A DNA stretch of 64,000 nucleotides from Bacteroides mediterraneensis (GTDB lineage Bacteria; Bacteroidota; Bacteroidia; Bacteroidales; Bacteroidaceae). Where the stretch lies: the NCBI RefSeq assembly GCF_900128455.1, contig NZ_LT635783.1:855011-919010 (forward strand). Reading direction: 5' to 3'. The notes beneath the pieces are model-generated. The model did not search any database, was not told where the DNA came from, and worked only from the letters and a program-made list of their open reading frames with translations. Position 1 is the stretch's first letter; each line of letters begins with the position of its first letter. A program made the position numbers and the translations under genes. Below, piece by piece: positions 9,438-18,349 of the stretch.

Positions 9438-10616
9438 ATGGCTAAAGAACTCGAACTCAAGTACGGCTGCAACCCTAACCAGAAGCCGGCCCGCATTTTC
9501 ATGCAGGAGGGAGAACTGCCTATTGAAGTATTGAATGGACGTCCCGGTTATATCAATTTCTTGGATGCGTTCAATGGATGGCAGTTGGTGAAAGAACTGA
9601 AAGAAGCTACCGGTATGCCGGCTGCCACTTCGTTCAAACACGTGAGTCCTGCCGGAGCCGCAATCGGTCTGGAACTGGATGAAACCATGAAGAAGATTTA
9701 TTTTGTGGATAACCTGCCTTTGTCACCGCTGGCAAATGCGTATGTACGTGCACGTGGTGCCGACCGTATGTCGTCTTATGGAGATTTTATAGCTCTGAGT
9801 GATGTGTGTGACGAGGAAACTGCCCGTTTCATCAATCGTGAGGTATCCGACGGCGTTATTGCTCCAGGATATACGGATGCGGCCTTGGAAATCTTGAAGA
9901 ACAAGCGGAAGGGTACTTATAATGTCATCAAGATAGATCCGTCTTATCGTCCGAATCCCATTGAACACAAGGACGTGTTCGGCATTACTTTTGAACAGGG
10001 ACGTAACGAAGTGAAACTGAATGGTCCGGAACTGTTTGCAAACATTCCGACACAGAATAAGAATTTCCCGGAAGAGGCTAAGCGTGATTTGATGATTGCA
10101 TTGATTACGTTGAAATATACGCAGTCTAATTCAGTTTGTTATGTGAAGGACGGACAGGCCATTGGTATCGGCGCTGGACAGCAGAGCCGTATCCATTGTA
10201 CTCGTTTGGCTGGAAACAAGGCTGATATCTGGTACCTGCGCCAACATCCGAAAGTATTGAACTTGCCTTGGGTAGAAAAAATCCGTCGTGCCGACCGTGA
10301 CAATACCATTGATATTTATATCAGCGAAGATCACGATGATGTATTGGCCGATGGCGTATGGCAGCAGTTCTTTACGGAAAAGCCGGAAATCTTGACCCGT
10401 GAAGAGAAGCGGGCATGGTTGGATACACAGAAAGGGGTGTCTTTAGGTTCAGATGCATTCTTCCCGTTTGGCGACAATATCGAACGTGCGCATAAGAGTG
10501 GGGTAGAGTATATTGCTCAGGCCGGAGGCTCCGTACGTGATGACAATGTGATTGAAACATGTGATAAATATGGTATTGCAATGGCATTTACGGGTATCCG
10601 TCTATTCCATCATTGA
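9438..10616 (+). CDS. Stand-alone AICAR transformylase (phosphoribosylaminoimidazolecarboxamide formyltransferase)
   Basis: Transfers a formyl group from 10-formyl-THF to AICAR, the step before IMP cyclohydrolase. The 392-residue protein has the transformylase catalytic pair K67-H68 within TSFKHVSPAGAA, and other conserved blocks such as KYTQSNSVCYVKDGQ and GIGAGQQSR. It lacks any MGS-like cyclohydrolase domain. It belongs to the mono-functional AICARFT type known from Bacteroidetes and Firmicutes, slightly longer than the corresponding half of PurH. Together with the gene at 5509-6102 it reconstitutes PurH from two unlinked transcripts on opposite strands. Confidence 0.92.
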   Translation: MAKELELKYGCNPNQKPARIFMQEGELPIEVLNGRPGYINFLDAFNGWQLVKELKEATGMPAATSFKHVSPAGAAIGLELDETMKKIYFVDNLPLSPLANAYVRARGADRMSSYGDFIALSDVCDEETARFINREVSDGVIAPGYTDAALEILKNKRKGTYNVIKIDPSYRPNPIEHKDVFGITFEQGRNEVKLNGPELFANIPTQNKNFPEEAKRDLMIALITLKYTQSNSVCYVKDGQAIGIGAGQQSRIHCTRLAGNKADIWYLRQHPKVLNLPWVEKIRRADRDNTIDIYISEDHDDVLADGVWQQFFTEKPEILTREEKRAWLDTQKGVSLGSDAFFPFGDNIERAHKSGVEYIAQAGGSVRDDNVIETCDKYGIAMAFTGIRLFHH

Positions 10617-10641
10617 TACCAAAAGTAAAGATAATAAGAGA

Positions 10642-10669
10642 AGAGGTGCAAATTTGCACCTCTTTTTTT
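10642..10669 (+). terminator. Intrinsic terminator of the AICAR transformylase gene
   Basis: Perfect 22-base palindrome AGAGGTGCAAA/TTTGCACCTCT followed directly by a T run. The last part of the T run also forms the -33 TTTG of the ssrA promoter. Confidence 0.92.
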
Positions 10670-10698
10670 GTAGAAAGAGTAAAGATTTGCTATCTTTG
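10667..10698 (+). promoter_or_regulatory. ssrA promoter
   Basis: A -33 TTTG (10667-10670) and a -7 TATCTTTG (10691-10698) are separated by 20 bases, the typical Bacteroides spacing. The expected start of transcription is a few bases downstream, leaving a short 5' leader for RNase P to remove before the mature tmRNA end at 10721. Confidence 0.75.
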
Positions 10699-10720
10699 CT
10701 GCCACTAAGTACTTAATCTT

Positions 10721-11114
10721 GGGCTTGTTTGGTTTTGACAGCGAGAGATGTGGTATGTAAGCATGCAGTGCGTCAGTGATTTGCACTATAATCTCAGTTA
10801 CTGAACAATTATCTGGCAACGAAAATTATGCTCTCGCTGCTTAATCGAAGTATAGTAGATTAGCTTTATTCCCGTCACAGTGATGGAAACGAGACATCGC
10901 TCAAAAGCTCTTGTTCCGAAGCGTTTGGTTTAGCGGTGCAGCAAAATCGGAAATAGTTTCAGCCTTGTTCCGTGGTTGAAATGAAATTTTAGGAACTAAG
11001 ACATAAGTGGGTGGCTCTGGTCTTGCTTGTGTACGAAAACCGAAGGCAGAGATAAGCATGTAGAAAGCATATGGCTTCCTTGTTTGGACGAGGGTTCGAC
11101 TCCCTCCAGGTCCA
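10721..11114 (+). ncRNA. ssrA: Transfer-messenger RNA (tmRNA)
   Basis: Rescues stalled ribosomes by acting as tRNA-Ala and then as a short mRNA. The 5' end GGGCTTG pairs with the 3' end CAGGTCC (two G-U pairs) to form the acceptor stem. The T arm GAGGG-TTCGACT-CCCTC sits just before it, and the discriminator base is A11114. The 3' CCA is not encoded (CAG follows). The tag reading frame is 10815-10844: GGC AAC GAA AAT TAT GCT CTC GCT GCT TAA, encoding GNENYALAA. The remaining sequence fits the pseudoknot-rich ring. Ends are inferred from the acceptor pairing. Confidence 0.95.
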
Positions 11115-11123
11115 CAGATAATG

Positions 11124-11156
11124 AAAAGCTGCTGAGTTTCTCAGCGGCTTTTTTGT
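11124..11156 (+). terminator. Terminator of ssrA
   Basis: A 13-bp stem AAAAGCTGCTGAG/CTCAGCGGCTTTT (one G-U) with a 3-base loop, followed by TTTTTTGTTTTT, ten bases after the tmRNA end. Confidence 0.9.
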
Positions 11157-11200
11157 TTTTCCTAACGACCCTGTATCTGTTATCGGATGGAGAGGATATG

Positions 11201-11241
11201 AAAAACGGCATATATCCTTTTGGTGTGGAGAATATATGCCG
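11201..11241 (-). terminator. Terminator of the rel gene
   Basis: Ten-bp perfect stem (11206-11215 with 11232-11241). On the minus strand it is followed by TTTTT (plus-strand A run 11201-11205), placed 19 bases after the rel stop codon. Confidence 0.75.
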
Positions 11242-11259
11242 ATTAGTAAATCGATGCTG

Positions 11260-13542
11260 TTAATCAGCAATGGCATCGTCAAAGTTCTCGATTCGTGTCA
11301 CTTTCTTAATGCTTTCCAGTTTCTTTAAGTTTTCACAAATCGTGTTCACATCGTCCACATCGTGTACAAATAGTTGGATACGTCCTTCAAAGATTCCATC
11401 ATTCGACTCGATATTCAGTTTGTGGATATTTACATTCAGTTGCTGGGAAATGATTTGTGTCACTTGATTTAGCACCCCGATACCGTCAATACCTTTTATA
11501 TAGACGTTTACAGGGAAGTTGAGAGCTTTTCCCGTTTCCCACTGTACGGCCAACAGCCTGTTTCCAAAGCTGGTTTTAAGCTGGGCTGCAATTGGGCATT
11601 GACGTTTGTGGATGATAATCCGGTTGTTGTCATCAATATAACCCAGTACATCATCTCCCGGTATCGGCTTGCAGCAGTCTGCAATGATGTAGTGCTTCTG
11701 AATCTCTTCAGGAGTGAGGCGGACGACCTTCTTCTTGTCAATGTTCAGTTGAGGCGTATTCTCTTTGGAGGGTATGCTCTCCTGTGATTTTGATTTGTTT
11801 CCTCCACCGAAGGCAAAGGCGATATATTTCTTCCAGTTGGTAGGAGTCGGTTTTTCTTTTAATTCATTTTTATCGGCTTCTCCCAGCGTGAAGACTTTTT
11901 GTCCTATTTGGTACATCAGGTCTTCGGGTGTTTTCAGTTTGTGGAGTGTGCAAAGTTTCTGTATGTTGGTATCGCTTGCTTCAATACCTTCTTTGGTGAA
12001 GAAATCGTGCAGCATGTCTTCTCCCGTCTGTTGCACTTCTTTCTTTTCTCTTTTTAGAATAGACAGAATCTTTGCTTTCGCTTTGGCTGTGGTGGCAAAA
12101 TTAATCCATGAAGGCTGTACCTTTTGTGCTTTGGAGGTAAGAATCTCCACTTGATCTCCACTTTGCAGTTTATGGCTGAGTGGAACCAGCTTGTGGTTGA
12201 CTTTTGCTCCAATGCAATGGCTTCCCAAGAAGGTATGAATAGAGAATGCGAAATCAAGCGCAGTAGCGTTTTGCGGCATGGTCTTGATTTCTCCTTTGGG
12301 AGTGAACACGAAGATTTCGGAGGCAAAAAGGTTCAGTTTGATGGTATCCAGGAAGTCAATGGCATCCGGTTGCGGGTCATCCAAGATTTCCTTGATGGTT
12401 TTCAGCCATTTGCTGAGTTCGCCTTCATCTTCGCTTCCACCTCCTTCCTTGTATTTCCAATGTGCGGCAAAACCTTGTTCGGCTACATCGTTCATCCGTT
12501 CACTACGGATTTGTACCTCAATCCATTGGCCCTTATTGCTCATCAGAGTGACATGAAGCGCCTGATAGCCATTGGCTTTCGGATGGCTGACCCAGTCACG
12601 TAGACGGTCGGGATGAGGTTTGTATATTCGGGAAATGGCTACATAGATATTGAAGCAGTCATTCAGTTCCTCTTCCTCGTTTTTGGGGGTAAAAATAATT
12701 CGTACAGCCAGAATATCATAGATTTCCTCAAACGTGATGTGCTTGTTTTGCATTTTATTCCAAATGGAATAAGGCGACTTGATGCGGGCCAAGATTCGGT
12801 AAGGAAGCCCCATTTTGTCGAGCTGTGCCCGGATGGGAGCCGTGAATTCTTCGAACAGACTTTCTCTTTCAGCCTGTGTGGCTTTGAGTTTGTCTTCTAT
12901 TTTCTGGTATGCTTCCGGGTGCTCGTATTTGAAGCTCAAGTCCTCCAACTCTGTTTTGATGCGGTTCAATCCCAGTCGGTTGGCAAGGGGAGCATAAATA
13001 TAAAGCGTTTCTCCTGCAATTTTGTATTGTTTGCTGGGAAGCATGGAGCCGAGTGTACGCATGTTGTGCAGTCGGTCTGCAATCTTGATAAGGATGACAC
13101 GGATGTCATCATTCATTGTCAGAAGAAGTTTTTTGAAGTTCTCTGCTTGTGCGGAAGCTCTGTCTCCAAAGATGCCTCCGGAGATTTTGGTCAGCCCGTC
13201 TACGATTTGAGCTATCTTGGGGCCAAACAGATTTTCGATATCTTCCACTGTATAGTCTGTGTCCTCCACGACATCGTGAAGTAACGCTGAACAGATGGAA
13301 GTAGACCCTAAACCGATTTCCACGCATGCGATACGTGCTACGGCAATAGGGTGTAAGATATAAGGTTCGCCCGAACGTCTGCGCACTCCTTTGTGCGCCT
13401 GTCGGGCGAAATTGAAGGCTTTCGTGATAATTTCAACCTTTTTCCGGTGTTTGCTTTCAAGGTATCGGTCCAATAACTCCTGAAAGGTATTGTCTATCAG
13501 TTGTTCATCTGCTTGTTCCTGCGTAAGTTTGTCGTCAGTCAT
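11260..13542 (-). CDS. RelA/SpoT family (p)ppGpp synthetase/hydrolase
   Basis: Controls the stringent response by making and degrading (p)ppGpp. The 760-residue protein has the full long-RSH layout. An N-terminal HD hydrolase domain (about residues 45-200) has HDVVEDTDY intact. A synthetase domain follows (about 240-370) with RIKSPYSIWNKM and GYQALHVT. A TGS domain (about 410-470) and a C-terminal ACT domain (about 685-755) complete it. The conserved HDxxED hydrolase motif suggests a bifunctional Rel/SpoT rather than a synthetase-only RelA. It sits downstream of mltD on the same strand, with a possible own promoter. The start is the ATG at 13540-13542. Confidence 0.93.
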   Translation of the reverse strand: MTDDKLTQEQADEQLIDNTFQELLDRYLESKHRKKVEIITKAFNFARQAHKGVRRRSGEPYILHPIAVARIACVEIGLGSTSICSALLHDVVEDTDYTVEDIENLFGPKIAQIVDGLTKISGGIFGDRASAQAENFKKLLLTMNDDIRVILIKIADRLHNMRTLGSMLPSKQYKIAGETLYIYAPLANRLGLNRIKTELEDLSFKYEHPEAYQKIEDKLKATQAERESLFEEFTAPIRAQLDKMGLPYRILARIKSPYSIWNKMQNKHITFEEIYDILAVRIIFTPKNEEEELNDCFNIYVAISRIYKPHPDRLRDWVSHPKANGYQALHVTLMSNKGQWIEVQIRSERMNDVAEQGFAAHWKYKEGGGSEDEGELSKWLKTIKEILDDPQPDAIDFLDTIKLNLFASEIFVFTPKGEIKTMPQNATALDFAFSIHTFLGSHCIGAKVNHKLVPLSHKLQSGDQVEILTSKAQKVQPSWINFATTAKAKAKILSILKREKKEVQQTGEDMLHDFFTKEGIEASDTNIQKLCTLHKLKTPEDLMYQIGQKVFTLGEADKNELKEKPTPTNWKKYIAFAFGGGNKSKSQESIPSKENTPQLNIDKKKVVRLTPEEIQKHYIIADCCKPIPGDDVLGYIDDNNRIIIHKRQCPIAAQLKTSFGNRLLAVQWETGKALNFPVNVYIKGIDGIGVLNQVTQIISQQLNVNIHKLNIESNDGIFEGRIQLFVHDVDDVNTICENLKKLESIKKVTRIENFDDAIAD

Positions 13543-13571
13543 AATTCTCTCCCTTCTTTGAATCGATAATG

Positions 13572-13579
13572 CAAAAATA
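13572..13579 (-). promoter_or_regulatory. Putative -7 element for rel
   Basis: Minus strand TATTTTTG fits TAnnTTTG, about 30 bases before the rel start codon and inside the 76-bp gap after mltD. The -33 region is unclear. Confidence 0.4.
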
Positions 13580-13618
13580 GGGAAAAATACGAATCAAACA
13601 AGCAAATGGGCGCTTTTC

Positions 13619-14890
13619 TTATCGAATGCGTAGTGATTTACCGGCTCGGATATTGCTACCCTTAATTCCATTCAACCGCCTGAGCTGATTTACACTTACT
13701 CCATATTTAGCTGCGATTCCCCCTAATGTCTCTCCGTTGCGAATACGATGGTACACCGCTTTTCCTTTATTCTGGCTTTTGCTTGCACTGCTGTTGCTGA
13801 CCGTTACGGTATTGCGTCGTGTCTGATAAACCTCTGGCTTATAGTTGTAAATACTGTCTTCGTGGTCGATGAAGCAGCTCATCATTTGAGTTGGTAATCT
13901 TAAGGCATAAGGTTTTTCGTTTCCCGGAATGATATCTTTCTTGAATTCGGGGTTCAGGGCACGCAACTGGTCAATATCCATCTTACATACTTCTGCTATC
14001 TGGTTCAAGTTCAGTGAACGGTTGATGTGAACGGTATCCGTACTTTCGGGCATGTTCATTTCCATGGGGCTGATGTAATGCTCGCAATAGTAAGTCATGA
14101 TGTAATTGGCTGCTACAAATGCAGGTACGTAGCCTCTTGTTTCTTTGGGAAGGTAATTGTAAATCTTCCAGAAGTCTTTTTCTCCTCCCGCCCGGCGGAT
14201 GGCCTTGTTGATGGTACCCGGTCCGCAATTGTAGGCAGCTAAAACAAGGTTCCAGTCGTGATAGATATCATATAAATCTTTCAGATAGCGTGCGGCAGCA
14301 CGGGTGGATTTTACCGGATCCCTGCGTTCGTCTACCAAAGAATTGACTTTGAGCCCGTATACTTGTCCGGTACGAAGCATGAACTGCCATAGTCCTACGG
14401 CTCCTTGTGCAGAAGTGGCAGTCGGATTCAATGCCGATTCAATGACAGGCAAGTATTTAAGCTCCAATGGAAGGTCATATAAATCCAGCGCTTCCTCAAA
14501 AATAGGCATGTATAGATTGTTCGCACTTAGCATGAAAGATACTTTCTGCCGCAGGCGAGTGGCATACATGTCGATGAATTTCCGAATGATGTCGTTATAA
14601 GGCATTTCGATGATGGCCGGAATCCGTTGCAGACGATCCATATAGATGGAATCGCTGACTTCCGGGTTCTGGGTGGTCATCGTACAGTTTTCTGCCGGGT
14701 TGATGTAGTGTTTAGATATCCAGTCCAAATAGAGACTGTCGGTGGTGGATATCATACCCTCCGGCAAGTCTATCACGTCTTCTTGTCCGTTCGCTGATTG
14801 TACAGTGATTGTTTTTTCCGTTTGCTGTGCAAAAAGTGAGGATGCACTGCAGATTGTGGCAGTCAGTAAACTGAAAAGTATCTTTCTCAT
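13619..14890 (-). CDS. MltD-like lytic transglycosylase with LysM domain
   Basis: Peptidoglycan-cleaving lytic transglycosylase, exported. The frame is open from 14950, but the ATG at 14888-14890 gives a clean signal peptide (MRKILFSLLTATICSASSLFA) and leaves a 4-base gap to the DUF5683 gene, so I choose it (423 residues). The SLT domain carries the catalytic glutamate in LPVIESALNP (about E151), followed by AQGAVGLWQFM and AAYNCGPGTI. A LysM peptidoglycan-binding repeat forms the last 45 residues (RIRNGETLGGIAAKYGVS). It is the fourth gene of the parA-parB-DUF5683 run. Confidence 0.9.
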   Translation of the reverse strand: MRKILFSLLTATICSASSLFAQQTEKTITVQSANGQEDVIDLPEGMISTTDSLYLDWISKHYINPAENCTMTTQNPEVSDSIYMDRLQRIPAIIEMPYNDIIRKFIDMYATRLRQKVSFMLSANNLYMPIFEEALDLYDLPLELKYLPVIESALNPTATSAQGAVGLWQFMLRTGQVYGLKVNSLVDERRDPVKSTRAAARYLKDLYDIYHDWNLVLAAYNCGPGTINKAIRRAGGEKDFWKIYNYLPKETRGYVPAFVAANYIMTYYCEHYISPMEMNMPESTDTVHINRSLNLNQIAEVCKMDIDQLRALNPEFKKDIIPGNEKPYALRLPTQMMSCFIDHEDSIYNYKPEVYQTRRNTVTVSNSSASKSQNKGKAVYHRIRNGETLGGIAAKYGVSVNQLRRLNGIKGSNIRAGKSLRIR

Positions 14891-14894
14891 TTGC

Positions 14895-15680
14895 TTAAAA
14901 TTTAATACAGCATTGCAAGCCGACTCCTTGCGGACGGTTGCGGAATGCATCGTTAAAGATGGTGGGTTCCCATTTCATGCTGAGGTCTTTACTGATGTCA
15001 AAATCAGAAAGCTCGGCATCGACATAGGCGTCAATCACCGATAATAAATATACACCAATAAATGCAAATATACTCAAGTCGCGTTGGCGACGATAAAGGT
15101 CTTTACGTGAACGGAATAATTCTTGCCAATATTCAAGCCGGTCGTTGACATTGGTTCCGGGAGGAAGGAAGTCCTCATAACTTTTGTTGTTGGGGTTGTT
15201 ACTCATTATATCCTGATAGGCTTGGGAGTAGTCCTTGTACATTTGTCCGTTCCATGTCAGGGCGTATGCACATCCTACGAAGCCTCCATAAATGATGGGT
15301 AACTTCCAATATTTCCGGTTGTAGATTTGTCCGGCTCCCGGGATAACCAGTCCCAGCCATACTGTCCGGTTGGAATTGGGTATCCAGCGTTTTTTCTCTT
15401 TTACAGGAGGCAGGGTATGTTGTAAAGAGTCATTTTGTTTTGCCAGGGCAGCCGTATCCAGTGGCGATTCCAGATTCTTCAAGGCGATTTGTCGTTGTAA
15501 ATCTGTCGTATCAGCCAGTGCCAGGCTGTCTGCCTGATTCTTTACACGGATAGAATCGGCCGTAAGTACGCCTTCCCGGTGCTTTTTGGCACGTTGGGCA
15601 TACACTTCCGTGCTCCCCCAATAAGGGGTGCAGAATAACAAGATCAACAATACTAAATATGTAAATGTATGTGCTCTCAA
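14895..15680 (-). CDS. DUF5683 family membrane protein
   Basis: Function unknown. The 261-residue product starts with a signal-type hydrophobic segment (residues 6-22). A low-complexity, charged linker full of alanine, aspartate and leucine follows. Then comes a domain with two or three hydrophobic segments, beginning RTVWLGLVIPGAGQIYNRKYWKLPIIYGG, written here as separate blocks: RTVWLGLVIPGAGQIY, then NRKYWKLPIIYGG. That PGAGQIYN-R-YWK motif is the DUF5683 signature common next to parB in Bacteroidetes. It lies 14 bases after parB and 4 before mltD, so it is probably co-expressed. An envelope role is an inference from context only. Confidence 0.82.
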   Translation of the reverse strand: MRAHTFTYLVLLILLFCTPYWGSTEVYAQRAKKHREGVLTADSIRVKNQADSLALADTTDLQRQIALKNLESPLDTAALAKQNDSLQHTLPPVKEKKRWIPNSNRTVWLGLVIPGAGQIYNRKYWKLPIIYGGFVGCAYALTWNGQMYKDYSQAYQDIMSNNPNNKSYEDFLPPGTNVNDRLEYWQELFRSRKDLYRRQRDLSIFAFIGVYLLSVIDAYVDAELSDFDISKDLSMKWEPTIFNDAFRNRPQGVGLQCCIKF

Positions 15681-15694
15681 AAGATTGTTTCCGT

Positions 15695-16591
15695 TTATTC
15701 TGTTTTTTTCAAAGAGTCTAAAATCTCCATAATTCTTTCCAGGTCTGCCTCGCTGTTAAAAGGAATGCTGATTTTTCCTTTTCCTTTATTGCTGCAGGAT
15801 AGTTGTACTTTTGTGCCGAAGAAACTGCACAAATGATTTTGCAGCATGGAGTACTCTTCCGATAATTGTGCTCCTTTCGGTGCAATGGTTTTTCCTCCGC
15901 TTTTCACGCTTTCGCCGCTGGCCAGCGCTTTTACAATTTCTTCAACTTTGCGTACCGAGTAGCCTTGGCTCACGGTTTCATTGAAAATACGTATCTGGGT
16001 TTTAGGGTCTTCTAAAGTCAGCAACGCACGTGCGTGTCCCATATCGATTTCCTTGTTTTTCAAAGCCATCTGAATGGGCGCCGGCAGTTTCAGCAACCGC
16101 AAGTAATTGGCGATTGTGGTACGTTTTTTGCCTACCCGTTCGCTGAGCCGTTCTTGAGTCAGTTCGTATTGCTCAATCAGGTGCTGGTAAGCCAGTGCGA
16201 TTTCAAGTGAATTCAAATCCTCACGCTGGATGTTTTCTATCAATGCCATTTCCATGACATTTTCATCGTCGGCCGTACGTATATAAGCCGGTATGGTTTT
16301 CAGTCCAGCCAGTATGGAGGCTCTGTAACGTCTTTCTCCTGCAATAATCTGATAGGAATCCTCGCTTATCTGTCGTAAGGTAATAGGCTGTATGATACCG
16401 ATTTCCGCAATGGAGTCGGCCAGTTCCTGCAAAGCGATAGGATCAAATTCACGGCGAGGTTGGTTGGGATTGACCGATATCTTGCTCAATTCTATTTCAT
16501 TGATAGAAGATGAGCCGGAAGTTTTTACCTCCTCATTGGATATCAAGGCATCAAGTCCTCGTCCTAATGCAAATTTTTTCTGTACTGCCAT
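15695..16591 (-). CDS. parB: Chromosome-partitioning protein ParB
   Basis: CTPase clamp that loads at parS sites and spreads on DNA to organise the origin region. The 298-residue protein has the ParB/Sulfiredoxin N-terminal domain (IELSKISVNPNQPRREFD, then the C-motif GERRYRAS), and the central helix-turn-helix region (LTQERLSERVGKKRTTIANYLRLL). The C-terminal dimerisation segment follows. It is 4 bases downstream of parA. I did not find a parS palindrome within these genes by eye. Confidence 0.95.
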   Translation of the reverse strand: MAVQKKFALGRGLDALISNEEVKTSGSSSINEIELSKISVNPNQPRREFDPIALQELADSIAEIGIIQPITLRQISEDSYQIIAGERRYRASILAGLKTIPAYIRTADDENVMEMALIENIQREDLNSLEIALAYQHLIEQYELTQERLSERVGKKRTTIANYLRLLKLPAPIQMALKNKEIDMGHARALLTLEDPKTQIRIFNETVSQGYSVRKVEEIVKALASGESVKSGGKTIAPKGAQLSEEYSMLQNHLCSFFGTKVQLSCSNKGKGKISIPFNSEADLERIMEILDSLKKTE

Positions 16592-16595
16592 ACGC

Positions 16596-17363
16596 TTATT
16601 TGCTATTTCGTGTTATAATTTCATTGGCCAAGGCCAAATGGTTCTTTGCTCCGGTGGATTCGGCATCATAAAGGATGGCCGGAATGCCGTGGCTGGGAGC
16701 TTCACTCAGTTTGACGTTACGCTGGATGATGGTTTTGAACACCAATTCCTGAAAATGCCGTTTCACTTCGTCGTAAATCTGGTTTGCCAGACGCAGGCGT
16801 GAGTCAAACATGGTCAGTAGAAATCCTTCAATTTCCAGTGAAGGATTCAGTTTGGTCTTGATAATCTTGATGGTGTTCAACAGTTTGCTGATACCTTCCA
16901 AAGCAAAATATTCACATTGCACCGGGATAATAACCGAGTCGGCAGCGGTCAATGCATTGATGGTAATCAGTCCAAGCGAAGGCGAACAGTCTATTAATAT
17001 GTAGTCGTATTCGTTTTTCATCGGTTCCAGTGCGTGTCGCATGATTTTCTCACGGTTCTCCAGGTTGAGCATTTCAATTTCCGCACCTACCAGGTCGATG
17101 TGAGAAGGTATGATGTCTAATCCGTCAATATCGGTGGTGTAAATAGCTTCCCGGATGTCTGCCTGATTGATTAAACATTCGTAGATTGAACAGTCGATGT
17201 CTTTCAAGTCCACGCCTAGACCGGATGAGGCATTTGCCTGGGGGTCAGCGTCAATCACTAGTACTTTCTTCTCGAGAGTAGCTAAAGATGCAGCCAAGTT
17301 AATCGTCGTGGTAGTTTTACCTACTCCTCCTTTTTGATTGGCTAAAGCAATAATTTTTCCCAT
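16596..17363 (-). CDS. parA: Chromosome-partitioning ATPase ParA (Soj)
   Basis: Deviant-Walker ATPase that binds DNA non-specifically and moves ParB-origin complexes. The frame is open from 17477, but the family N-terminus [19 protein letters not shown] begins at the ATG 17361-17363, giving 255 residues, the normal length. KGGVGKTT is the P-loop with the signature lysine. DADPQ and DCSPSLG are the other nucleotide-binding motifs. First gene of the parA-parB-DUF5683-mltD run. Confidence 0.96.
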   Translation of the reverse strand: MGKIIALANQKGGVGKTTTTINLAASLATLEKKVLVIDADPQANASSGLGVDLKDIDCSIYECLINQADIREAIYTTDIDGLDIIPSHIDLVGAEIEMLNLENREKIMRHALEPMKNEYDYILIDCSPSLGLITINALTAADSVIIPVQCEYFALEGISKLLNTIKIIKTKLNPSLEIEGFLLTMFDSRLRLANQIYDEVKRHFQELVFKTIIQRNVKLSEAPSHGIPAILYDAESTGAKNHLALANEIITRNSK

Positions 17364-17482
17364 ATTAATCAGTTTATTCTGATTGCGAAGTAACGAATAA
17401 TTGGTGACAGTGTCAATTAAAATTCCATGACTTTTTGGAAAGTGTTGAAAAGTCACCTCATCTGTTAATAACTTCACGCGGG

Positions 17483-17490
17483 CAAAGATA
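17483..17490 (-). promoter_or_regulatory. Putative -7 element for parA
   Basis: Minus strand TATCTTTG, an exact TAnnTTTG match, about 120 bases upstream of the parA start. It implies a long 5' leader if used. Confidence 0.5.
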
Positions 17491-17518
17491 TATATTTTTA
17501 CTTAATTGCGTGGCCCGG

Positions 17519-17549
17519 TTTGGTAAGATTAAGATTTGTTGTAACTTTA
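17519..17549 (+). promoter_or_regulatory. surE-lpxB promoter
   Basis: A -33 TTTG (17519-17522) and a -7-like TAACTTTA (17542-17549, last base differs from consensus) are 19 bases apart, 27 bases before the surE ATG. Confidence 0.6.
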
Positions 17550-17575
17550 CACTCATAAAAAGATTGAATGATAAT

Positions 17576-18349
17576 ATGATGAAAGAGAAACCATTTCTGC
17601 TGTTGTCGAACGACGACGGCTATGCTGCGAAAGGAATTCAGGAGTTGATAAAAGTATTGCGTCCTATGGCCGATTTGATGGTGGTCGCTCCCTCGGGCCC
17701 CCGTTCGGGAGCTTCCGGTTCCATTACTTCAGAACATCCTCTTCGTTGCACGCAATTGATTTCTGAGCCGGGATTTACTTTATATAGCTGTACTGGCACA
17801 CCGGTAGATTGTGTGAAGCTGGCTTTGCATGAGTTGGTTCCTCGGGTGCCCGATATGGTGATTGGGGGAATCAATCATGGAGACAATTCTTCGGTGAATG
17901 TGCATTATTCAGGAACCATGGGAGTCGTGATTGAAGGTTGTTTGAAAGGAATCCCCTCTGTCGGTTTTTCGCTCTGCAATCACGATCCGGAAGCGGATTT
18001 CACACCTACCTTCCCTTACGTACAACGGATTGTGGAAGAAGTGCTGGCACATGGATTACCTGTCGGTTGTTGTTTGAATGTGAATTTCCCGAATGTAAAA
18101 GAGCTGAAAGGAGTACGCATCTGCCGACAGACGGATGGAGTATGGACAAACGAGTTTGTGAAGGCGGTTCATCCACGGGGAGGCTATTATTACTGGTTGA
18201 CAGGCTCTTACAAAAACAATGAGCCGGATGCGGAAGATACGGACCATTGGGCGCTTGATCATGGTTATGTGGCCATTACCCCCACAAAGATTGATGTGAC
18301 CGCATACGCGTTGAAGGAAGAATTGAATCACTGGAATCTTCAGTTATGA
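17576..18349 (+). CDS. surE: 5'-nucleotidase SurE
   Basis: Metal-dependent phosphatase acting on nucleoside 5'/3'-monophosphates. Adjacent ATGs occur at 17576 and 17579; I take the first (257 residues). The metal site D13-D14 is in LLLSNDDGYAAKG. The family blocks SGASGSIT, TGTPVDCVKLA and GGINHGDNSSVNVHYSGTMG (ending in VVIEG) are all present. The frame is open further upstream, but those codons lie over the promoter. Its stop overlaps the lpxB start by 4 bases (ATGA), so the two are translationally coupled. Confidence 0.95.
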   Translation: MMKEKPFLLLSNDDGYAAKGIQELIKVLRPMADLMVVAPSGPRSGASGSITSEHPLRCTQLISEPGFTLYSCTGTPVDCVKLALHELVPRVPDMVIGGINHGDNSSVNVHYSGTMGVVIEGCLKGIPSVGFSLCNHDPEADFTPTFPYVQRIVEEVLAHGLPVGCCLNVNFPNVKELKGVRICRQTDGVWTNEFVKAVHPRGGYYYWLTGSYKNNEPDAEDTDHWALDHGYVAITPTKIDVTAYALKEELNHWNLQL

